A stretch of 5,571 bases of DNA from CAZCBJ01 sp964496705. GTDB lineage: Bacteria > Chloroflexota > Anaerolineae > Anaerolineales > Anaerolineaceae. Shown in pieces: positions 1-5,531 of this stretch. A program made the translations under genes and the position numbers. The stretch covers positions 1 to 5,571 of the forward strand of contig CAZCBJ010000245.1 in the NCBI GenBank assembly GCA_964496705.1, in the 5' to 3' direction. Within the stretch, counting starts at the first letter, position 1; each line of letters begins with the position of its first letter. Under the pieces are notes generated by a model, which had not been told where the DNA came from, made no database searches, and was given only the letters and a program-made list of their open reading frames with translations.

Positions 1-30
1 AGGAACCTTTTTTCTAGATTAAAAGCGAAG

Positions 31-103
31 CTCCTTGACCAGGACTCGAACCTGGAACCTAGCGGTTAACAGCCGCCCGCTCTGCCGATTGAGCTATCAA
101 GGA
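31..103 (-). tRNA. tRNA-Asn (anticodon GTT)
   Basis: A complete 73-nt cloverleaf can be folded on the minus strand. The acceptor stem is TCCTTGA paired with TCAAGGA, and the discriminator base is G. The D stem is GCTC/GAGC. The anticodon stem GGCGG/CCGCT has one G-T pair and encloses the loop CTGTTAA, which gives anticodon GTT and reads the Asn codons AAC and AAT. The variable loop is 5 nt. The T arm is CCAGG, TTCGAGT, CCTGG. No 3' CCA is encoded, since CTT follows the discriminator, so CCA must be added by a nucleotidyltransferase. The gene has its own strong promoter immediately upstream. No clear intrinsic terminator is visible in the 30 bp left before the window edge. Confidence 0.97.
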
Positions 104-113
104 AGGTGGGGGT

Positions 114-142
114 ATTATAGTGAGTCGCGGGTAAGTTGTCAA
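114..142 (-). promoter_or_regulatory. Consensus sigma-70 type promoter of tRNA-Asn
   Basis: On the minus strand a perfect -35 hexamer TTGACA (137-142) and a perfect -10 hexamer TATAAT (114-119) are separated by exactly 17 bp. The predicted start falls near position 107, a few bases before the tRNA 5' end at 103. A full-consensus promoter fits a constitutive, highly expressed stable RNA. It also means the tRNA does not depend on transcription from the upstream protein-coding cluster. Confidence 0.9.
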
Positions 143-232
143 GCTGAATCGCACGCGCAGCGCGGCACCAAAGCCCTCATCAGTCACATCCAGCGTGATG
201 CTTCGCCGCGCCAAGGACTTCGACAACCGCAG

Positions 233-1627
233 TTACGCCTCAACCGCCCAGGCGGATGCATCCAGCACGCGCCCTTCCAGGCGGGCGGTCTCGGCAGCGA
301 ACGCCAGCAGATGACTCTCCAGCGCCTGGGCGGCGGTGGTGCGCGCTGACTGTCCGTCGCCGCGCAGCGAGCTGAGGAAAGCCTGCATCAAGCCGGCATC
401 TCCGCCGCCGTGGCCCGCACCGCCCCCTGCGCTGGTGTTCAGCCGGCGGCTGCGCCCGCTGCGGTGATCGTCCACCTGCACCCACGACCCGCCGATGCCC
501 AGCTCGGCGGTCAGCCGCCCGCGCGTGCCTTCGATGCGCGTGGTGCGGTATTCGACGTGTGAATGACCGTGCATGCTCAGCGTGACGCTCGATCCGCCGC
601 CGAAAGCCATCGAGACCACCTGATGATCAACCACATCGTTGTCGCAGCGGTACACGCAGCGCCCATAGGGCCCTTCGCGCAGCGCCCGGCGCACGTTCTG
701 CGGGCTGGGATCGGGATGCAGCACATTGAGCGGCCAGCCGCGGTACTGACTCACCTGGCGCAGCGGCGGGAGCAACCCGGCCAGCGCACGGAACAGGGCC
801 GGGCTGCGCAGATTGAGCTGCATGAAGCCCTTCTCCAGCCCGCTCCCGGTGGCGATTAAGCTGCGCCACAGCGGGATCAGCTTGAGATAGACGAACTCGG
901 CCTCATACGGGCAGGTCGCGGCGGCCGGGCAGCCCTGGCTGCAGCGCGCGGGCGCGCCGGGCGGGGCGTTCTCGGCGCGGTAATGCAGTAGCCCCCCCAC
1001 GCTGGACAGCCGCTCCACCGGCACGCCGAACAGCCACAGCAGGATGTCAAAATCGTGGCAGCACTTGGCCAGGATCATCGGGCTGGACAGGGCGCGGTTG
1101 CGCCAGTTGCCGCGCACATAGCTGTGCGCCATGTGGAAATAGCCCACGTTTTCGCGGTGGTCCACGTCCACCACCTGACCCAGCGCGCCGGATTGGATGA
1201 TCTCGCGCAGCGTCTGAAAATGGGTCGTGTAGCGCAGCACGTGGCAGATGTGCAACTGGCGCTCACACGCGCGGCTGGCCTGCACCAGTTGGCGGCATTC
1301 TTCGGGTGTGGCGGCCATCGGCTTTTCCAGCAGCACATGATAACCGCCGCGCAGAGCAGCCAGCGCGGGGGCGGTGTGGCGGTCGTCGGGGGTGCAGATC
1401 AGCGCGGCTTCGCCCATCTGCGGCTGCGCGAGCAGCTCCTCCCAGCCGGCGAACTGCCGCTCGGGCGGGATGGCGTGCCGGGCGGCGAACTGCCCCCGGC
1501 GCACCGCGTCCGGCTCTGCCACCGCCACAAAGCGCAGTTGGTCGGGATGCTGCAGCGCGTAAGGCGCGTAGGCGTGAGCGCCGCGGTTGCCCGCGCCGAT
1601 CAGCACGGCATGCACAGGTTGGGTCAT
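233..1627 (-). CDS. Gfo/Idh/MocA-family NAD(P)-dependent oxidoreductase
   Basis: This 464-aa cytoplasmic protein should use NAD(P) to oxidise or reduce a sugar-like or cyclitol-like substrate, which the sequence does not identify. The N-terminal Rossmann fold has the nucleotide-binding loop GAGNRG at residues 11-16. ALICTPDDRH (75-84) and the family signature EKP (101-103, in LLEKPMA) complete the cofactor half. The motif KCCHDFDILLWL (188-199) supplies the probable catalytic Lys188 and His191/Asp192. A cysteine-rich insertion follows, with C229, C233 and C239. A second pair (C324, C328) sits in GRCVYRCDNDVVDHQ (322-336), and a Gly-rich GHGGGD (405-410) precedes the C-terminal helices. At 464 aa it is longer than the usual 330-390 aa because of these insertions; homologues with the same extra motifs are familiar to me as uncharacterised oxidoreductases. 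The start at 1627 is chosen because GGAGG lies 6 nt upstream and the Rossmann fold begins at once. The gene begins one base after the stop of the channel gene. Family assignment is very sure; the substrate is unknown. Confidence 0.93.
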   Translation of the reverse strand: MTQPVHAVLIGAGNRGAHAYAPYALQHPDQLRFVAVAEPDAVRRGQFAARHAIPPERQFAGWEELLAQPQMGEAALICTPDDRHTAPALAALRGGYHVLLEKPMAATPEECRQLVQASRACERQLHICHVLRYTTHFQTLREIIQSGALGQVVDVDHRENVGYFHMAHSYVRGNWRNRALSSPMILAKCCHDFDILLWLFGVPVERLSSVGGLLHYRAENAPPGAPARCSQGCPAAATCPYEAEFVYLKLIPLWRSLIATGSGLEKGFMQLNLRSPALFRALAGLLPPLRQVSQYRGWPLNVLHPDPSPQNVRRALREGPYGRCVYRCDNDVVDHQVVSMAFGGGSSVTLSMHGHSHVEYRTTRIEGTRGRLTAELGIGGSWVQVDDHRSGRSRRLNTSAGGGAGHGGGDAGLMQAFLSSLRGDGQSARTTAAQALESHLLAFAAETARLEGRVLDASAWAVEA

Positions 1628-1628
1628 C

Positions 1629-3539
1629 TTAATCCTCCGCCAGAACGATGATCTTGTCCGCCTCGCTGAAAACCAGCGGACGCGACTTGACCGGGTTGAG
1701 CACCACGCCGTAGGCGCGCTCGACATCCCCGGCAGCCGCAGCCAGGCGGTAGCCAAAAGCCGTCTCGCTGCGCTGGCAGGCAGCCTGCACAACCGTGTAA
1801 AAATTGACCGTCTCGCCCAGGCGCACGTACTCCCCGGCGGGTTTAAGGTAAATCTCAGCCCCCTCGGGGTCGAACAGGTCTTTGAACACCAGGTTGAGCA
1901 GCCTGTTCTCGGTTACCTGGGCCATGATCAGGCTGACCAGTTTGTCGCTGACGATGAAATCATCCGCGCGAGCCACCTCGGCAAGGTCGCGGTTGCGAAT
2001 GTCGAGCATCTCGCTGACCACCGGCAGGTGCGCGCCAGAGCGGTGCGCGATGTCGCGCAGGTGCAGCAGGGTGATCAGCGTGCGGGCATCCGCCTGCTGG
2101 GCTTCCATGAAATCCGAATAACACAACAAAATAATGTGATCAAAGCTGCCCAGCTCCAGGCTGCTCAGGACGGTCCGGCTGCCGGTATCGGCTTCGATGA
2201 AAGAGACCGATTGGTTGGGCATCGCCTCGCCCAGCCACCCAAAATCGCGGGCCAGGTTGCTGACCTCGGCCACCACCAGCACTTCAGAGCCGGGCGCCAC
2301 GTAGGAATCCAGTTCTTTGAGGATGGCCGGGGCGCGCCAGTTCCAGCCGAGCAGCAGGTTGCGCTCGGGGCGCGGTTGTTCAGGGCGGGCTGGCAGGATC
2401 ACAGCCGCGTCCACCGCGCCGGGCTGCTGATTGACAAGGATGCGGTCGTCGTCCTCGGCCAGCAGCACCAGGCGGTCGCCGGGCTGCAAGACGCGCGCCA
2501 TCGGCTGATTGAGCGGGCCCTCGCCGTCGGCAAACTCGGCAGCGGGCGCCAGCCCCAGCACGGCGTTGTGCTCAAACCACAGCAGCGCCTCGCCGTAGGT
2601 CTTGCCGGTCAGGCGGGGCTCGGCGCAGAAGTAAATTTCATCCCCCTCAAAATCGAGCAGATCGGTGTACACCACCGATAAACCGGACTGACGGCAGGTC
2701 TGGGCAATGACCCGCGCCACCAGGTCGCCCACCTCCACCCACTCCACCTCCCCCGCGCCGATCACCCCGACCACGTCCGAATTGGCCGGGTCGCGCATCT
2801 CGGCGACCACATGGAAGGGTTGAGCGCGCTGCCCGGGGGCATTGGTCACCGCCAGCACGGTCTTGATCACCTCTGAGTCGGGGTCGGCGCTGTCGGGCGA
2901 GACGACGATCACCGCGCGGGCGGTGTTGAGGCTGACGATGTTCAGGTTGCTCATCTCCAGCGGGCTGCCGGTGCGGCAGACGACGCGCAGGCGGCAGCCG
3001 CGACCGAGCGAGTCGCGCAGCTCATCTTCCATCTCCACCTTGTCGCGGTCGGCCAGGATGACCGCGCAGGCGTTCTTCTGATTGGCGTTGGCTTCGGCCA
3101 GCTCGCTGAGAATGGTGAACACCTGGCGCGACCAGCCCAGGATGACGATGTGCCCGCGCTCGATCACCTTGGAGCGTCCCTTGCGCAGCTCGTCCAGCTT
3201 ACCCGCCACCCCGCTGGTCAGCACGCCGATCAGCGCCGAGATGATGAAGATGCCGCCCAGCGTGACCAGGAACATCATCAGGCGGAAACCCCATCCCGTG
3301 TCGGCGCCCATCGTGCCGGCGTCCAGCGTGCGCATCAGCGCCTGCCAGAAGGCCTCATGAAAGGGCAGCGGACTCTCGCCGGGCTGGGCGATGCCGCCCA
3401 GCGTGACTGCCGCGGCGATCAGCGTGATGATCAGCAGCGAGAGCGCCGCCAGCAGCCCGATCAAGGCTGGCGGACCCTTGGAAAACACGTTGTCCAGATG
3501 GTATTGCAGTCGTTCCTTGAGGGTGGGCTTGGTATCCAT
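1629..3539 (-). CDS. CASTOR/POLLUX (DMI1)-like ion channel subunit with tandem RCK domains
   Basis: This 636-aa inner-membrane protein is a probable cation channel whose pore is gated by cytoplasmic RCK (TrkA-N-like) domains. Two hydrophobic helices are visible, at about residues 24-49 and 86-110. Between them is a pore helix (61-71) and a filter-like LDAGTMG (72-78). A conserved linker, LRKGRSKVIERGHIVILGW (118-136), leads into the first RCK domain, which contains ILADRDKVEME (161-171) and CRTGSP (188-193). The second RCK domain starts at NLLLGW (394-399) and contains SEMLDIRNRDL (509-519). These blocks match, from memory, the plant nuclear-envelope channels CASTOR and POLLUX/DMI1 in the same order (plant form: LRKGKSEVIE, LAERDKEEME, SEILDSRTRNL). 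The plant proteins have about four TM helices and long N termini; this one has two. AAGGAG sits 5 nt before the ATG. It is probably co-transcribed with the kinase upstream and coupled to the oxidoreductase downstream. Bacterial homologues exist but their ion and ligand are not known to me; a K+ channel with RCK domains is the main alternative. Confidence 0.9.
   Translation of the reverse strand: MDTKPTLKERLQYHLDNVFSKGPPALIGLLAALSLLIITLIAAAVTLGGIAQPGESPLPFHEAFWQALMRTLDAGTMGADTGWGFRLMMFLVTLGGIFIISALIGVLTSGVAGKLDELRKGRSKVIERGHIVILGWSRQVFTILSELAEANANQKNACAVILADRDKVEMEDELRDSLGRGCRLRVVCRTGSPLEMSNLNIVSLNTARAVIVVSPDSADPDSEVIKTVLAVTNAPGQRAQPFHVVAEMRDPANSDVVGVIGAGEVEWVEVGDLVARVIAQTCRQSGLSVVYTDLLDFEGDEIYFCAEPRLTGKTYGEALLWFEHNAVLGLAPAAEFADGEGPLNQPMARVLQPGDRLVLLAEDDDRILVNQQPGAVDAAVILPARPEQPRPERNLLLGWNWRAPAILKELDSYVAPGSEVLVVAEVSNLARDFGWLGEAMPNQSVSFIEADTGSRTVLSSLELGSFDHIILLCYSDFMEAQQADARTLITLLHLRDIAHRSGAHLPVVSEMLDIRNRDLAEVARADDFIVSDKLVSLIMAQVTENRLLNLVFKDLFDPEGAEIYLKPAGEYVRLGETVNFYTVVQAACQRSETAFGYRLAAAAGDVERAYGVVLNPVKSRPLVFSEADKIIVLAED
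1633..1638 (-). promoter_or_regulatory. Ribosome binding site of the oxidoreductase, inside the channel gene
   Basis: GGAGGA on the minus strand lies 5 nt before the ATG at 1625-1627. It falls within the last sense codons (Ala-Glu-Asp) of the upstream channel gene, whose TAA occupies 1629-1631. This fixes the start of the oxidoreductase and rejects the longer open frame reaching 1792. It also implies translational coupling of the two genes. Confidence 0.82.
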
Positions 3540-3544
3540 GTCGG

Positions 3545-3554
3545 CTCCTTCCTT
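3545..3554 (-). promoter_or_regulatory. Ribosome binding site of the channel gene
   Basis: AAGGAAGGAG on the minus strand ends 5 nt before the ATG at 3537-3539. It is a strong Shine-Dalgarno match and supports this start. It lies in the 41-bp gap after the kinase stop codon. The two internal genes of the cluster therefore have good ribosome sites, while the first gene has none. Confidence 0.8.
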
Positions 3555-3580
3555 TGGGGGAGAGCGGGCTGGCAGCGGGT

Positions 3581-4375
3581 TCAGCCTCTGAACGCCCGCT
3601 CCACGCGGGCGATGACGCCGGCGCGCTCGGCGGGGATGTCCTCGGAGAGGCGCCCGGCGGTGACCACCGCCAGCCAGTCGGCAAATTGCCCGCGGCCTTC
3701 CGGGCGCAGCTCAAAATAGCGTTTGAGGTAATTGCGCCGAATCTGGTACAGAAACGGCTGGACGATCAGGTTCAGCCAGCGCGGTTCGGAGGGTCCCAGG
3801 CTGAGCAGCAGCACCGTGCGCGCCGCATCGGCCAGGGGATGACCGCAGGTGGCGTCCACCCAGTCAATGATCACCGGTCCGTTGGAGGTGAGCAGGATAT
3901 TGGCGGGGTGGAAATCGCCGTGGCACAGGCGGTTATCGCCGGGCAGTGTCTCCAGGCGCTGCAGCGCAGCCTGCTTGAGCGCGTCTGAGAGGCCGATGGC
4001 GCCGAATATTTTTTCGCGCAGCCGGGCGCGCTGATCGGGCAGGCCGGAAACAACCTTGGCGTGCATCTCGGCGTGCAGCTCGGCCAGCCAGCGTCCGTAA
4101 AAGCCCATGCGCAAGGGTTCGCGGGAGAAGGATTGGTCCATCGGCGCGCCGTCCACGCGCTCATAGACCAGTCCCAGGCGCCCATCCACCTCGAGCAAGT
4201 CGCCCACCGCCGGCACGTTCAGTCCGGTGGCGTGGACGGCGCGGTTGACCCTGGCTTCATATTCAACCCAGTCGCGCGGCCAGCCGGGGACGAACAGTTT
4301 GAGGATTTTGCCCTCCTCCCAGGCGTAGACGGCGGCGGTGCGCCCGTTGGCGAGGGGCGGTGTGTCGGTGAGCAT
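3581..4375 (-). CDS. Small-molecule kinase, aminoglycoside phosphotransferase/choline kinase fold
   Basis: This 264-aa cytoplasmic enzyme should transfer the gamma-phosphate of ATP to a small hydroxylated or amino substrate. The N lobe begins with a glycine-containing loop, LANGRTAAVYAW (8-19), and the ATP-anchoring lysine is K26 in KILKLF. A glutamate near residue 38 or 40 is its likely partner. The catalytic Brenner-type motif CHGDFHPANI (151-160) gives D154, H156 and N159. The metal-binding aspartate is D171 in VIIDWVDA, followed by GHPLADAART (178-187). All key residues are present, so it should be active. The ATG at 4375 is preferred over one 33 nt upstream. The conserved fold starts right after it, and a TATAAT lies between the two ATGs, which suits a leaderless transcript. 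It is probably first in the three-gene cluster, 41 bp before the channel gene. The substrate cannot be told; the name of the family does not imply antibiotic resistance. Confidence 0.88.
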   Translation of the reverse strand: MLTDTPPLANGRTAAVYAWEEGKILKLFVPGWPRDWVEYEARVNRAVHATGLNVPAVGDLLEVDGRLGLVYERVDGAPMDQSFSREPLRMGFYGRWLAELHAEMHAKVVSGLPDQRARLREKIFGAIGLSDALKQAALQRLETLPGDNRLCHGDFHPANILLTSNGPVIIDWVDATCGHPLADAARTVLLLSLGPSEPRWLNLIVQPFLYQIRRNYLKRYFELRPEGRGQFADWLAVVTAGRLSEDIPAERAGVIARVERAFRG

Positions 4376-4382
4376 AAAATGT

Positions 4383-4388
4383 ATTATA
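4383..4388 (-). promoter_or_regulatory. Perfect -10 box of the kinase gene, predicting a leaderless mRNA
   Basis: TATAAT on the minus strand ends 7 nt before the ATG at 4373-4375, so transcription would start at or within a base or two of the A of ATG. No Shine-Dalgarno sequence is present (only ACATTTT lies between). No good -35 hexamer is seen at 16-18 bp, where the best is ACAATG. A small inverted repeat, GTTGG/CCAAC (4395-4406), lies in the spacer. Confidence 0.6.
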
Positions 4389-4394
4389 CCGAAG

Positions 4395-4406
4395 GTTGGA
4401 GCCAAC
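4395..4406. repeat. Small inverted repeat in the kinase promoter spacer, possible operator
   Basis: GTTGG and CCAAC are perfect 5-bp arms separated by 2 bp, just upstream of the kinase -10 box. A regulator bound here would block RNA polymerase. The arms are short, so chance occurrence is possible. Confidence 0.3.
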
Positions 4407-4461
4407 ATTGTAGCGGTGGGTCTGTTCCGTTGCAGACAGTCCCTTCAGTCGCTGCGCTCCT

Positions 4462-4490
4462 TCAAGGAATCACGCGGGCTGATTCCCTGA
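4462..4490. repeat. Intergenic inverted repeat 1
   Basis: GGAATCA (4466-4472) and TGATTCC (4480-4486) form a perfect 7-bp stem around the loop CGCGGGC. After one mismatch the stem continues for three more pairs, TCA (4462-4464) with TGA (4488-4490). Confidence 0.6.
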
Positions 4491-4532
4491 GCGGATTTGA
4501 CCAGAAATTCTCTTGCCCAGCACCCCACAACT

Positions 4533-4559
4533 CAGCCTGCGAATAAATTCGGCAGGCTG
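4533..4559. repeat. Intergenic inverted repeat 2
   Basis: CAGCCTGC (4533-4540) and GCAGGCTG (4552-4559) form a perfect 8-bp stem. Beyond a single bulged G, GAAT and ATTC extend it inward around a 2-nt centre. Its left arm begins with CTCAGCCTG (4531-4539), which recurs at 4600-4608 at the head of repeat 4. Confidence 0.7.
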
Positions 4560-4569
4560 GAAAACCTCT

Positions 4570-4592
4570 CAAACCCACTTGAAGTGGGTTTG
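4570..4592. repeat. Intergenic inverted repeat 3
   Basis: CAAACCCACTT (4570-4580) and AAGTGGGTTTG (4582-4592) are perfect 11-bp complementary arms around one central base. As RNA or single-stranded DNA this would be a strong hairpin with a small loop. It lies between the two CTCAGCCTG-headed units. Confidence 0.75.
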
Positions 4593-4603
4593 GAACCAGC
4601 TCA

Positions 4604-4625
4604 GCCTGGGGATTCATCCCCAGGC
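4604..4625. repeat. Intergenic inverted repeat 4
   Basis: GCCTGGGGA (4604-4612) and TCCCCAGGC (4617-4625) form a perfect 9-bp GC-rich stem with the tetraloop TTCA. The left side shares CTCAGCCTG with repeat 2, but the rest of the stem differs and is compensated on the right arm. Confidence 0.75.
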
Positions 4626-4633
4626 CAATCTGA

Positions 4634-4646
4634 GCCCCGCAGGGGC
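4634..4646. repeat. Intergenic inverted repeat 5
   Basis: GCCCC (4634-4638) and GGGGC (4642-4646) form a perfect 5-bp GC stem with the triloop GCA. It ends 35 bp before the methyltransferase ATG, so it overlaps the place where a -35 element would be expected. Confidence 0.55.
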
Positions 4647-4664
4647 GAAGGGTCTCATTCTTTT

Positions 4665-4675
4665 TATGATAAGAT
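4665..4675 (+). promoter_or_regulatory. Possible -10 element of the methyltransferase gene, leaderless or near-leaderless
   Basis: Two overlapping -10-like hexamers are present: TATGAT (4665-4670, five of six consensus bases) and TAAGAT (4670-4675), which is preceded by TG plus one base as in extended -10 promoters. From the second, transcription would begin at about the A of the ATG at 4682. From the first it would begin a few bases earlier. No Shine-Dalgarno sequence lies before the ATG and no -35 match is visible. Confidence 0.4.
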
Positions 4676-4681
4676 TCCCCC

Positions 4682-5443
4682 ATGTACGATTCCTTCTCCA
4701 GCGATTACGACCGTTTTGTCAACTGGCAAAACCGCCTGACCTTCGAGCTGCCCTTCATCGAGGCGCAACTCGCCACTGCCGGCGGGTGCGGCGCGCGCGT
4801 GCTGGACGCTGCTTGCGGCACGGGCATGCACACCCTGGCGCTGGCGCAGCGCGGCTACCAGGCGGCTGGCGCTGACCTCAGCCCGGGGATGATTGACCGG
4901 GCGCGCGCCAATGCCGCCGCAGCCGGGTTGGACGTGCGTTTCGAGGCCATCGGCTTTGGCAGCCTGGCGCAGACCTTCGGGGGTCAGTCGTTTGATGCGC
5001 TGCTGTGCCTGGGCAACTCGCTGCCCCACCTGCTCAGCCTGTCCGACCTGGACGCGGCGCTGGTCGACTTTGCCGCCTGCCTGCGCCCGGGCGGGCTGCT
5101 GCTGGTGCAGAACCGCAACTTCGACCTGGTGCTGGCCCAGCGACAGCGCTGGTTGGAGCCGCAATCCCACCGCGAGGACGGCAACGAATGGGTCTTCCTG
5201 CGCGCCTACGACTTCGACCCCGATGGGCTGATCGGTTTCCACGTCATCACCCTGCAGCGCTGCGCCGGGGGCGACTGGCAGCAGCGGGTGGACTCCTCGC
5301 GCCTCTACCCGCAGACGCAGTCCGAGCTGTTGGCCGCGCTGGCGCGCGCCGGGTTCGCTCAGCCCGCCAGCTACGGCAGCCTGGGCGGCGAGGCGTTTGA
5401 CCCCGTCAAAAGCGGCAACCTGGTGGTCAGCGCAAAGGTGTGA
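4682..5443 (+). CDS. Class I SAM-dependent methyltransferase
   Basis: This 253-aa soluble enzyme should transfer a methyl group from S-adenosylmethionine. Motif I is VLDAACGTGMHTLAL (40-54), the SAM-binding glycine loop. The acidic residue at the end of strand 2 is D65 in GADLSPGMI (63-71). Motif II is FDALLCLGNSLPHLL (104-118), and the post-motif strand is LRPGGLLLVQNRN (134-146). The N terminus YDSFSSDYDRFVNW (2-15) and the CLGNS segment resemble the glycine/sarcosine N-methyltransferase group and UbiE-like enzymes. The C-terminal part carries a variable substrate-binding insertion (about 147-210). Length is normal for the family. The ATG at 4682 is favoured because the typical YDxFxxxYD helix follows directly. 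It is divergent from the kinase and stands alone. The substrate cannot be read from the sequence; a small-molecule target is more likely than nucleic acid, since no DNA- or RNA-specific motif is seen. Confidence 0.9.
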   Translation: MYDSFSSDYDRFVNWQNRLTFELPFIEAQLATAGGCGARVLDAACGTGMHTLALAQRGYQAAGADLSPGMIDRARANAAAAGLDVRFEAIGFGSLAQTFGGQSFDALLCLGNSLPHLLSLSDLDAALVDFAACLRPGGLLLVQNRNFDLVLAQRQRWLEPQSHREDGNEWVFLRAYDFDPDGLIGFHVITLQRCAGGDWQQRVDSSRLYPQTQSELLAALARAGFAQPASYGSLGGEAFDPVKSGNLVVSAKV

Positions 5444-5466
5444 TGCAGATGCGGTGAAGTTGGAAC

Positions 5467-5489
5467 AAAATCAGATTGCGTGATTTTTT
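5467..5489. terminator. Possible bidirectional intrinsic terminator
   Basis: AAAATCA (5467-5473) and TGATTTT (5481-5487) form a 7-bp stem around the loop GATTGCG. On the plus strand six T residues run through 5489, and the complementary strand also ends in a T tract. It lies 23 bp after the methyltransferase stop. The stem is AT-rich and therefore weak, which lowers confidence. Confidence 0.42.
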
Positions 5490-5531
5490 AGCCCTTCTGC
5501 TTGCCTCGCCCCACCCAAAAACCAATCCCTT

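Larger units (their letters stand above)
4376..4681. other. Divergent intergenic region filled with palindromes
   Basis: These 306 bp separate two divergent genes and contain no credible coding sequence. They hold the probable -10 elements of both genes at the two edges and a run of at least five inverted repeats between about 4462 and 4646. The stems differ in sequence but are mostly uninterrupted, which suggests REP-like or BIME-like palindromic units. No long T tract follows any hairpin, so none of them looks like an ordinary terminator. Confidence 0.75.

Noticed and set aside
105..232. Open reading beyond the oxidoreductase stop in the same frame (peptide containing ITLDVTDEGFG)
   Set aside because: The frame continues straight into the tRNA gene before stopping, with no start or ribosome site; a lone protein-like phrase in GC-rich DNA is not enough to call a gene or a readthrough extension.
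1055..1651. A 198-aa plus-strand open frame opposite the oxidoreductase
   Set aside because: It lies wholly opposite the conserved Rossmann region and catalytic motif of the minus-strand gene and has no domain or ribosome site.
1628..1792. A 55-residue N-terminal extension of the oxidoreductase
   Set aside because: The extension overlaps the channel gene, is Arg/Ser-rich without resemblance to any domain, and the ATG at 1627 has a good ribosome site and begins the Rossmann fold.
1587..2681. A 364-aa open frame on the plus strand opposite the channel gene
   Set aside because: It is the antisense shadow of a well-supported minus-strand gene in GC-rich DNA; its translation is low-complexity in style (rich in Q, A, G, H, R) with no recognisable motif.
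3150..3719. A 189-aa plus-strand open frame across the channel-kinase junction
   Set aside because: It spans parts of two real minus-strand genes, is rich in Q, R and H, and has no recognisable domain.
3581..4375. Antibiotic (aminoglycoside) resistance gene
   Set aside because: Only the fold is shared; there is no mobile context and the sequence does not resemble a known resistance enzyme closely enough to claim one.
4376..4408. An 11-residue longer start for the kinase
   Set aside because: The extra codons include the TATAAT element, no ribosome site precedes the upstream ATG, and the conserved N lobe starts right after the inner ATG.
4462..4646. CRISPR array
   Set aside because: The repeated units are palindromes of differing sequence with irregular spacing; there are no identical 25-40 bp direct repeats or regular spacers.
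4462..4683. A 73-aa minus-strand frame in the intergenic region
   Set aside because: It is made almost entirely from the palindromic repeats, which commonly give spurious short ORFs; no ribosome site or protein-like pattern.
4664..5242. A 192-aa minus-strand open frame opposite the methyltransferase
   Set aside because: The plus strand encodes all the SAM-binding motifs in order; the antisense product has none of its own.
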